Origin: CAYNST01 sp964399955
GTDB taxonomy: Bacteria; Pseudomonadota; Gammaproteobacteria; Pseudomonadales; Cellvibrionaceae
Assembly (NCBI GenBank): GCA_964399955.1
Contig: CAYNST010000097.1
Coordinates: 1-13,725 of the forward strand
Length of the DNA stretch: 13,725 bases
Direction: 5' to 3'
The notes beneath the pieces are model-generated. The model was not told where the DNA came from. It searched no databases and was given only the letters and a program-made list of their open reading frames with translations. Positions 1-5,752 of the stretch are shown here, one piece after another (the stretch's first letter is position 1; the number at the start of each line of letters is the position of its first letter). Made by a program: the position numbers and the translations under genes.

Positions 1-61
1 ACTCGAACCGCTGACCCCCACCATGTCAAGGTGGTGCTCTAACCAACTGAGCTACAGTCCT
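1..61 (-). tRNA. tRNA-Val (anticodon GAC), 3' end cut by window edge
   Basis: Read on the minus strand from 61 downward, the sequence gives a 7-nt 5' acceptor arm (AGGACTG), then TA and the D-arm GCTCAGTTGGTTAGAGC. The anticodon arm follows: stem CCACC/GGTGG around loop TTGACAT, placing anticodon GAC at plus positions 25-27. The variable region and the T-arm with TTCGAGT come next. The D and anticodon arms match known gammaproteobacterial tRNA-Val(GAC) closely. The 3' acceptor strand and CCA end lie left of position 1, so acceptor pairing cannot be checked. The first base would be A rather than the more common G, which the missing 3' half should confirm. Other tRNAs may follow beyond the edge. 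Confidence 0.93.
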
Positions 62-68
62 CTTTCAA

Positions 69-88
69 GGCCGCATATACTAGCGGCC
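69..88. repeat. Inverted repeat spanning the tRNA promoter -10
   Basis: Perfect 6-bp arms GGCCGC (69-74) and GCGGCC (83-88) flank an 8-base centre that contains the candidate -10 of tRNA-Val. It could act as a factor-independent stop for RNA arriving from the upstream polysaccharide-export genes, but no T-run follows it on either strand. It could also be just the GC-rich discriminator and its chance complement. Confidence 0.55.
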
Positions 89-105
89 CAATTTACTGGC
101 AGCAA
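77..105 (-). promoter_or_regulatory. Probable sigma70 promoter of tRNA-Val
   Basis: On the minus strand a TTGCTG -35 (plus 100-105) is followed after exactly 17 bp by a TAGTAT -10 (plus 77-82). A GC-rich discriminator (GCGGCC) comes next, and the tRNA 5' end lies 15 bp past the -10. GC-rich discriminators are typical of stable-RNA promoters under stringent control. The -35 matches consensus only in its first three bases, so the call rests mainly on spacing and position. Confidence 0.5.
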
Positions 106-128
106 CTACTTTTTAACTTATTTTGCTA

Positions 129-160
129 CCTCAGGAGCAGGTTTCCCATTGCTGCTGAGG
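129..160 (-). terminator. Possible hairpin just after the SLBB export gene
   Basis: Immediately downstream of the minus-strand stop at 162-164, the arms 152-160 (CTGCTGAGG) and 129-140 can pair as 5 bp plus 4 bp with a 3-base bulge and an 11-base loop. The minus-strand RNA continues into an A-rich, not U-rich, stretch, so this is not a standard intrinsic terminator. It may protect the mRNA 3' end or be incidental. Confidence 0.25.
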
Positions 161-161
161 C

Positions 162-2609
162 TCAGAGGCTGCCAATGGCGGCTGCACCCAAAGCGGCCTG
201 ATAGATTATCTGTGTGGCGCGCGCCCAGACGGTCAAGCGGTCCACCCTGTCGGTTTCCAGCGGAACGATGATGGTGTCACCCGGCTGAATGATGTCGCGT
301 TCGGATCTGAACCAGGCAGAAGCGGTAGGCTGGGAAACACTGCCATTGGCTTTAACAATGTAAATGCGGGACTTGTCCGCCTGCTTCTTCATGCCGCCGG
401 AGCGCTCCACATACTCAATGGTGGTGAGGGTCTCATCGTAGAAATGCGACGTTGGGTATTGGACTTCGCCAACCACGGTTACAGAAGGCTTGTAGCGGGG
501 AATAGTAATGCGATCACCGTCCTCCAACTGAAAATCATGCACCTTGGGGCGGTTCATGATGGAGGGCAGGTCTATGACCATGCGGCCCAACGGGCGCACG
601 GTTTCCAGGTTTTGCAGGATGTTTTCGGCATCCGTGGGGTCCAGTTCTTCACGGCCTATCTGCTCACCGGCGAGGGACGCCGCAACCAGATCGTCCTGCA
701 GTTTGCCGCGCAGCTCCAGCAGTCTTTGCTGTTCAAGCTCTCGCAGCTCTTGCCGCGAAAATACCGCGCCCAGTGGGTAGGCGTGGGGGGTCATACCGCC
801 GGCCCGGTTCAAAACCTCCAGCAAGGTCTCGCCAGGCAGTATGGTATAGGTACCGGGGAACATGACCTCTCCCGCAACCTCCACTGTTTCTTTGTTTTTC
901 CACAGTGGGACCTGCTTGACCTGCAAGGTGTCTCCCGGGACCAGATCTTTGGGTTCGGAAGTAAGGTCCAGGTTGATGTGTCTGACTACCCGCTGACGGT
1001 TTTCATCTATTTCATAGCGGGTCACTTCACCATTGATACCGAAGGCGCTTTCAGTCAGGCCTCCGGCCAGCTGTATCAAGTGTTCTGTGGTCATGCCATC
1101 GGACAGCGGGTACATGCCGGGGAAGCGCACACTGCCGCTGATGCTAACCACTTTTTGCCGCTCGTTGTAGCGTGCCTGTGCTGCCAATTGCGCCACAACT
1201 TCGGCCAACTGCTCCGGGCGCGGGGTCTGGTAGTCAAACACCTGTACCACATCCGAACCGTGCAGCAAGGGGTCCGCATCGGTGCCGGGTGCTTCCCAGG
1301 CCGCAGAGGGTGAGAAGAGAATGACTTCCACCCGCCGGGTCTCTGCACTGAAGCGCTGAATCAGGGCGAGGTCGACGTCGGGGTTGGGCAGCAGGTTGAA
1401 CGCCGAGGGTATCAGGTCGGTGAAGCGCAACTTCGGGCGCCAAGAGCGCGGGCCATCACGTTTTATATGGCCGGCCAGGATCACCTGGTTGTTGATGAAG
1501 TCCAGTGTCGATGGTACATGCAGCACATCGCCGTCCCGTACGCCAAGGTTCAGGCCGGCCGGTTTGGAGAGATCCACATTGACGGACATGCGTTCGCCGA
1601 GCGTGTCCAGGCGAATAAGGTAGGCATCCGGCAGGTGCGATGTGTTGGTTGGCCCTCCGGCCAGCCGTATCAGATCCTGCGTTGTGGTGGCACCGCGAAG
1701 CTCATAGGTGGCCGGCCGCTTCACGCTACCGGTAACCCCCACGGTATTGCCAATGGGCGGCACAAAAATAACATCTCCGGGCAGGAGACGAGCGTCTTTG
1801 GATGTGTCTCCACGCAGCAGTAAGTCGTACAGGTCCAGAGTGGTGATCAGTTTACCCTGGCGCTTGAGCTGCACGTTGCGCAGCGAGCCTACCTGGGAGA
1901 TGCCGCCGCTGGCAAATAGGGCGTTAGTCATGGTGGAGAGGGAGCCAACGGTGAATGAACCCGGCTTTTCTACCTCGCCCAGTACAAACACACGGATAGT
2001 GCGCAGAGCGCCCATGGTGATGGATGCGCGCACGCCAATCATCTGTTCACCCACAATGTCGTTGATTACTTGCTGCGCTTGGCTAAAGTTCAAGCCGGCA
2101 AGACTCACCGGGCCAATCTGCGGAAACTGAATCTGGCCTTCCCGATTCACCACCAGGGAGTGGGCGGCATTTTCCTTGCCGTAGAGCTGCAATACCAGGG
2201 TGTCGCCTGGACCCAGTACGTAATCAACCGGCACCGGAATGTCCACTGCCGGCCTGAAGGTCTGAGCACCCATTCGAAACAGATCCCGTCCAAACAGGGG
2301 CAATCCCCCGCCAGAGCCGGGCTCCAGATTCAGTTGATCCTCTTCGTGTTCGTCTTCCAGGTCCGCACCATCGGGCTTTTCGTCTTCGGGAGACGGGGTA
2401 TCCTGAATGTTGGGCTGGCTGCTGCGATCGCGGCTTACGCCAAGCGACTGCAGGTCAATACCTGCGGACTCGGCCATTTGCTGCTGTTGAGCTGGTGAGA
2501 GGCTGCGAAACTGCTGTATTTGTTGGGGTGAGGGCGCAAACTCCTGCGCCTGCACACCCAGAGCAAATAACAGGCAGGTTAGGGAAAGGCAAAAGAGGTT
2601 AAGTCTCAT
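162..2609 (-). CDS. Multi-SLBB outer-membrane polysaccharide export protein (Wza/OtnA-like)
   Basis: This 815-aa protein is likely the outer-membrane/periplasmic channel component that exports capsule or exopolysaccharide. The ATG at 2609 gives a clean Sec signal peptide (about residues 1-21, cleavage after GVQA). A longer TTG start at 2660 would put 17 residues ahead of it. A Gln-rich and then acidic linker (22-110) precedes a Poly_export domain (about 127-208, with YVLGPGDTL). About six SLBB-type units follow, starting near 206, 288, 375, 487, 576 and 709; the units near 206, 487 and 576 carry the G-x-V-x-x-P-G signature. A charged helical insert lies at about 615-670, and the C-terminus is a hydrophobic helix (about 795-813). 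It is much longer than E. coli Wza (about 380 aa) and resembles the long OtnA/WbfF-type exporters. No lipobox cysteine is seen at the cleavage site. It follows the wzi-like gene by 47 bp and is probably cotranscribed. The ribosome-binding site is weak. Substrate unknown. Confidence 0.88.
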   Translation of the reverse strand: MRLNLFCLSLTCLLFALGVQAQEFAPSPQQIQQFRSLSPAQQQQMAESAGIDLQSLGVSRDRSSQPNIQDTPSPEDEKPDGADLEDEHEEDQLNLEPGSGGGLPLFGRDLFRMGAQTFRPAVDIPVPVDYVLGPGDTLVLQLYGKENAAHSLVVNREGQIQFPQIGPVSLAGLNFSQAQQVINDIVGEQMIGVRASITMGALRTIRVFVLGEVEKPGSFTVGSLSTMTNALFASGGISQVGSLRNVQLKRQGKLITTLDLYDLLLRGDTSKDARLLPGDVIFVPPIGNTVGVTGSVKRPATYELRGATTTQDLIRLAGGPTNTSHLPDAYLIRLDTLGERMSVNVDLSKPAGLNLGVRDGDVLHVPSTLDFINNQVILAGHIKRDGPRSWRPKLRFTDLIPSAFNLLPNPDVDLALIQRFSAETRRVEVILFSPSAAWEAPGTDADPLLHGSDVVQVFDYQTPRPEQLAEVVAQLAAQARYNERQKVVSISGSVRFPGMYPLSDGMTTEHLIQLAGGLTESAFGINGEVTRYEIDENRQRVVRHINLDLTSEPKDLVPGDTLQVKQVPLWKNKETVEVAGEVMFPGTYTILPGETLLEVLNRAGGMTPHAYPLGAVFSRQELRELEQQRLLELRGKLQDDLVAASLAGEQIGREELDPTDAENILQNLETVRPLGRMVIDLPSIMNRPKVHDFQLEDGDRITIPRYKPSVTVVGEVQYPTSHFYDETLTTIEYVERSGGMKKQADKSRIYIVKANGSVSQPTASAWFRSERDIIQPGDTIIVPLETDRVDRLTVWARATQIIYQAALGAAAIGSL

Positions 2610-2656
2610 CGAGCTACTCGGACGTCCAGGTGAAAAAAAGGGTCGTGGCCAAAGGG

Positions 2657-4141
2657 TCAAAAGCGCGTGGTCACCGTCATTTGACCACCGGAGCGCAAGT
2701 GCAGGTTCTGCAGGGCCAGATCGTTGCTGTATCTGAACGCGCCCAGCTGAAGCTGAGCGTGATTATTGATGGGCACAGCATAATCTATGCTCCATCGGCT
2801 GGCCACGGTAAGGTCCGCACCAAATACATTGCCGCCTGCACCATCGCGGTTGCTGCCGTCGGTGTTGATCCGCAAGTGTGCCCAGCTTACGCTAAGCTGG
2901 CTGCCGCCGCCAAAATAGACTTGAGAGCGCAGGGTGACCGCCTCGGCGTCGTTGTCGGTTGCGGCGCCGAGGGGCCGGCCCTTGTAGCGATAGCCGGTTG
3001 TATAAACATCGTGTTCGTAGGCGGCATTGCCTATTCTGTTGTCGCTGTCGTAAAAGTTTGCCAGCGTGTTCTGGCCTTCAAGGGAAAAGCGCAGGTGAGA
3101 GTCCCTCCAATGAGTTGCCAGCTCAATACCGGCCATGCCAATCGAGCGGGTGGGCATACCGTCAGAGCCCTCTCCACCTGCCAGTTGGCCATAAACGGCC
3201 TGCGTGGTATTGCCCAGGCGATACCCCCAGCGGAAATCCACAGCACTTAACTGGTGTCCGGGTGGTGCATCGTCGTCCGCTGTGAACACTAATTTGCCAA
3301 AGCCGCTTATATCCGTCTGCTGGCCTCGCCCGCTCCAGATGGCGGTGCGAGAAAGCCCGACTTCCAGCGAGCTGTGCGGCATAAAACTGGCTCGTACACC
3401 CCAAAACAAAGGGTTCTCTACTGACCGAGCGGAATCCAGACGCGACAAAAAACTGGTTAGTTGCCACGGGCCAAGCCAGCGCAATGGGGCAATATCGGCA
3501 GGTGTTGACCGGCTCCGCTGGACAAAAACACCGGGCGCTGGTCGGGCATTATGGCTCAAAATAAGGCTGGATTCCCACCCCGGACCCCACCAGCGCTCAA
3601 CAGAACCCACGCCAACCGCCCAGTTGCCAACCAAATGGGCAAGGTAGGACTCATCCAGGCGATAGCGCTGGCCGTCCAGCGGCTCGCCGACCACACTTGC
3701 CTGAAGACGCATGGCCGTCTTTTGTGCGGTGACGGTTATGCCAAGCCGAAGCTCACGTTGTTCCCGAGTGTCAGTGGCAAAGGAGCCAATCGCGTTGGGG
3801 GAGTTGCCAACGCGTGAGCGCTGCTCCAGAGTCACCCGAGTCATGGATCTGCGCAATTCATGCCTGAGATATCTGTAAGAAACCAAAGCGTCGGCAGGAA
3901 GCTCCCCGGGATTGATGCTGTCCAGGCCGTGCTTGACGTTGCTCCACATCACCGGCCACCCGGTGATGGGGGTGCGAATGGCACCGCTGTCTGCCAGCAC
4001 CTGCAAGTGATGGCGTGCGCGCTCGTCGCCCGGCTCCAGCCAGGGCGCCGCCACTGCTTGAGCCCCTCCAAAACTCAGCAACAATGCCAGGGGCCGCGCA
4101 ATCTGCCTGCCAAGGGCAAAAAATGTGAGCCTGGCGGTCAT
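2657..4141 (-). CDS. Capsule assembly Wzi family outer-membrane protein
   Basis: This 494-aa protein belongs to the Wzi family, beta-barrel proteins that help retain or organise capsular polysaccharide at the cell surface. A Sec signal peptide covers about residues 1-31 (AVA then AP). The mature N-terminus has the family pattern PWLEPGD ... LADSGAIRTPITGWP (33-63). The hallmark RWWGPG (183-188) is followed by LILSHNARPAPG. The rest alternates polar and hydrophobic residues as in barrel strands, and it ends in phenylalanine (TTRF), the usual BAM-recognised C-terminal residue. It is the first gene of a two-gene minus-strand unit with the SLBB exporter and has a plausible promoter about 70 bp upstream. 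Its distance from any sugar-synthesis gene in view leaves the polysaccharide unidentified. Family assignment is firm; the exact role is inferred. Confidence 0.87.
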   Translation of the reverse strand: MTARLTFFALGRQIARPLALLLSFGGAQAVAAPWLEPGDERARHHLQVLADSGAIRTPITGWPVMWSNVKHGLDSINPGELPADALVSYRYLRHELRRSMTRVTLEQRSRVGNSPNAIGSFATDTREQRELRLGITVTAQKTAMRLQASVVGEPLDGQRYRLDESYLAHLVGNWAVGVGSVERWWGPGWESSLILSHNARPAPGVFVQRSRSTPADIAPLRWLGPWQLTSFLSRLDSARSVENPLFWGVRASFMPHSSLEVGLSRTAIWSGRGQQTDISGFGKLVFTADDDAPPGHQLSAVDFRWGYRLGNTTQAVYGQLAGGEGSDGMPTRSIGMAGIELATHWRDSHLRFSLEGQNTLANFYDSDNRIGNAAYEHDVYTTGYRYKGRPLGAATDNDAEAVTLRSQVYFGGGSQLSVSWAHLRINTDGSNRDGAGGNVFGADLTVASRWSIDYAVPINNHAQLQLGAFRYSNDLALQNLHLRSGGQMTVTTRF

Positions 4142-4211
4142 GCGCTCGCCTGCTGCAAAGTCGCTTGTGTCAACAAAACCAACCTCTCGTCAATCAAAAA
4201 ACTGTGGTTGC

Positions 4212-4239
4212 ATCTTAGGTGTTTTTCCACGGGAGTCAA
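4212..4239 (-). promoter_or_regulatory. Candidate promoter of the wzi-like/SLBB unit
   Basis: On the minus strand TTGACT (plus 4234-4239, 5/6 to consensus) and TAAGAT (plus 4212-4217, 4/6) are 16 bp apart. A start near 4205 would give a leader of about 64 nt before the ATG at 4141. This is the best sigma70-like pair I found in the spacer. Confidence 0.42.
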
Positions 4240-4375
4240 CGCCGGTAGCGGCCGGCCCAATCCGCGACAATTGCTGTTGCGGACTGTTGTCGGTGCCGTG
4301 ACCGCCGTGTGGCTAGCTGTGACATTCAAATTGAGGCTTCTCTCCCAGAAACCGCCGGACACTCTTGCGCACCAC

Positions 4376-4405
4376 TGGACACTACAATGGTATCTAACCT
4401 ATGTT
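4376..4405 (+). promoter_or_regulatory. Candidate promoter of the cold-shock gene
   Basis: TGGACA (4376-4381, 5/6) and TATGTT (4400-4405, 4/6) are 18 bp apart. Transcription from about 4412 would give a leader of about 100 nt, fitting the long 5' leaders common for cspA-type genes. A TACAAT at 4383-4388 is an alternative -10 but lacks a -35 at normal spacing. Confidence 0.35.
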
Positions 4406-4462
4406 GCACAACTCCAAGTAAAACGGCAGGTGGTGCTGGGCTCAGGTGCACAAACGCAGACT

Positions 4463-4484
4463 GGGCCGCGTCTAAACGCCGCCC
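4463..4484 (+). promoter_or_regulatory. Stem-loop in the presumed cold-shock leader
   Basis: GGGCCGCG (4463-4470) can pair with CGCCGCCC (4477-4484) with one C-C mismatch around a 6-base loop (TCTAAA). It lies 30 bp before the start codon. A leader hairpin whose stability depends on temperature would fit a cold-shock gene, but this is inference from position alone. Confidence 0.3.
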
Positions 4485-4514
4485 GCCCAACCCCGAATTT
4501 GCAAAGGCAGGTTT

Positions 4515-4739
4515 ATGACAGTCCGCGAGAATGGCACGGTTAAATCCTTCAACAATATCCGTGGGTACGGGTTTATTACCCAGGACGGCGGGGAGGATAT
4601 ATTTGTGCACTACCGCAATATTCGCGGCGACGGCTACCGGTCGCTCAGTGAGGGCCAAAAAGTGGAGTTTAGTTTGCAAAATACTGCCAAGGGGCTGCAC
4701 GCCTGTGATGTGGCGCGGGTTGACTCCGGCGACCACTAA
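4515..4739 (+). CDS. Cold-shock-domain protein (CspA family)
   Basis: This 74-aa protein is a single cold-shock domain, a five-strand OB fold that binds single-stranded RNA and DNA. Cold-shock-domain proteins act as RNA chaperones or antiterminators in the cytoplasm. RNP1-like RGYGFI (16-21) and RNP2-like DIFVHY (about 28-33) are present, followed by DGYRSLSEGQKVEF, all in normal order. Length is typical of the family (about 65-75 aa). The residue equivalent to the conserved CspA tryptophan (KWFN) is serine here (KSFN, S11), removing one stacking aromatic. The C-terminal strand reads KGLHACDV instead of the usual KGPxAxNV. The start is preceded by AAAGG at 4503-4507, 7 bp from the ATG. It stands alone, divergent from the export unit and convergent with csiV. 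Cold induction cannot be judged from the sequence. Confidence 0.92.
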   Translation: MTVRENGTVKSFNNIRGYGFITQDGGEDIFVHYRNIRGDGYRSLSEGQKVEFSLQNTAKGLHACDVARVDSGDH

Positions 4740-4748
4740 CACGCTTGC

Positions 4749-4765
4749 AGCCGTTATCAACGGTT
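4749..4765. terminator. Possible terminator between convergent csp and csiV
   Basis: In the 48-bp gap between the two convergent stops, CCGTT (4751-4755) and AACGG (4759-4763) pair around a 3-base loop. An outer G-T and A-T pair extend the stem to about 7 bp. On the plus strand GATTT follows, a very short T-run. Weak, but it is the only hairpin I found in the gap where a terminator is expected. Confidence 0.35.
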
Positions 4766-4787
4766 GATTTGCCCCCGAGGCGAGCGT

Positions 4788-5669
4788 TCAGGGTGAACCT
4801 GTAGCTTTGTGACTCTGCACCTGAATAAGCACGCCCAGACGCGGGTGATCCAGGTAATGCACTTCACCACTGCGCATGCGGCGGCTTTGTTTCAGGGTTA
4901 CTATTTGCCGAACTAGAAAAGCAGAGTCAACCTGCTCCGGTTCGTCTAATGTTTCCCCTGCCTGCCAGGCACTGTGCCAGGCGTCGGGTGAAGGGTCTGC
5001 CGGCTCTGCAGGCGGTGGAATCTGCTGCTCCAGCGGCTGTTGCTCCAGCGGCTGCTGCTCTAGCAATAAGTCGCCCCCTTCGGCTAACAAGTTATCATCC
5101 GTAATGGATGGCGGGTCCCATTGGGGCAGCGGGGGCCAAAGCTCTGGCGGTTGCCCTTGGTTGGGTGTGAATTTGGCGAGCCAAAGATTGGTCTGCAGTT
5201 GCACGAATCGGCTCAAGCTCAAGGTGATGGTCCCGTCCAACTCCTGATGCCCATCGTAATGGTCGCCGCCGGATATGCGCACCGCCAGTGCCTGGCTGTC
5301 CGCGCTCAGCGGTTGCAGCCAGGCCTGGTGGAATAGCGGCCGCAGTTGGGCGTTGCGGGCCAGTGCGTTTTTTTGCCGGCTGAGGCTCAGTTCACTGCTG
5401 GGCAACAGTTGCAACACAGAGCCGGTGTTTTCACCACTGTGCTCCGGGGTGACTTCGCTCAGGGTCACAGTGTTGGCTGGAAAGCCCAGCTGAATGTCTC
5501 GCGGCCAACGCTCGCGCGTTGCAGACGCGTCCTGCGCAGTCATGCGCTCAAACACGATCACTTCAATTTTATAGACGGGCAGTTCGTCGGCGTAACTGGG
5601 TGCCGTATGTTGCAGGCAAAATACCAGCGTCGTTAACGCGAACAGGTGAGCAAGGCCAATTGTTTTCAT
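4788..5669 (-). CDS. csiV: CsiV-family periplasmic peptidoglycan-binding protein
   Basis: This 293-aa protein is assigned to the CsiV family (formerly DUF2803). In Vibrio cholerae CsiV binds peptidoglycan and supports PBP1A-dependent wall synthesis through its activator. A Sec signal peptide covers about residues 1-27 (SYA then DE). The mature start YKIEVIVFER and a later W-P-R-D stretch are typical of the family. The C-terminal part includes LKQSRRMRSGEVHYLDHPRLGVLI, also characteristic. A Pro/Gln/Glu-rich linker at about 202-222 contains three tandem LEQQ units, encoded by a 15-bp repeat. The gene lies 83 bp downstream of mfd on the same strand, an arrangement I recall from Pseudomonas. It has its own extended -10 candidate in the gap. 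Family assignment is by pattern recall, so the symbol is a family name, not proven function. Confidence 0.72.
   Translation of the reverse strand: MKTIGLAHLFALTTLVFCLQHTAPSYADELPVYKIEVIVFERMTAQDASATRERWPRDIQLGFPANTVTLSEVTPEHSGENTGSVLQLLPSSELSLSRQKNALARNAQLRPLFHQAWLQPLSADSQALAVRISGGDHYDGHQELDGTITLSLSRFVQLQTNLWLAKFTPNQGQPPELWPPLPQWDPPSITDDNLLAEGGDLLLEQQPLEQQPLEQQIPPPAEPADPSPDAWHSAWQAGETLDEPEQVDSAFLVRQIVTLKQSRRMRSGEVHYLDHPRLGVLIQVQSHKATGSP
5022..5066 (-). repeat. Three 15-bp tandem repeats inside csiV
   Basis: Units at 5022-5036, 5037-5051 and 5052-5066 differ by only a few bases (for example ctgctgctccagcgg against ctgttgctccagcgg). On the coding strand they give three LEQQ-type units in a proline-rich linker. 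Gain or loss of a unit keeps the reading frame, so linker length could vary between strains. Confidence 0.85.
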
Positions 5670-5724
5670 TTATATAACCTGTTTTAGCGGCTGTTGGGCA
5701 ATTGGGATCTGCGCCGTCTGCGCG

Positions 5725-5730
5725 AGTGTA
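5725..5730 (-). promoter_or_regulatory. Candidate extended -10 promoter for csiV
   Basis: On the minus strand TGCTACACT forms an extended -10 (TGn plus TACACT, plus positions 5725-5730). It lies 55 bp before the csiV start, between mfd and csiV. CTGACA further upstream is a near-consensus -35 but 20 bp away, too far for normal use. csiV may also be read from the mfd promoter. Confidence 0.35.
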
Positions 5731-5752
5731 GCAAAAATACACGGCCGGTTTG

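Larger units (their letters stand above)
4142..4514. other. Divergent spacer between the wzi-like gene and the cold-shock gene
   Basis: These 373 bp carry no convincing gene on either strand. They should hold back-to-back promoters: the wzi-side pair at 4212-4239 and a weaker cold-shock-side pair at 4376-4405. A GC-rich stem-loop at 4463-4484 lies in the presumed leader of the cold-shock gene. I saw no clear operator shared by both sides. Confidence 0.6.

Noticed and set aside
444..1313. 289-aa open frame on the plus strand
   Set aside because: Antisense to the SLBB export gene, with no recognisable domain or ribosome-binding site.
4168..4173. Perfect TTGACA on the minus strand upstream of the wzi-like gene
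   Set aside because: It is only 26 bp from the start codon and has no -10 at usable spacing; the pair at 4212-4239 fits better.
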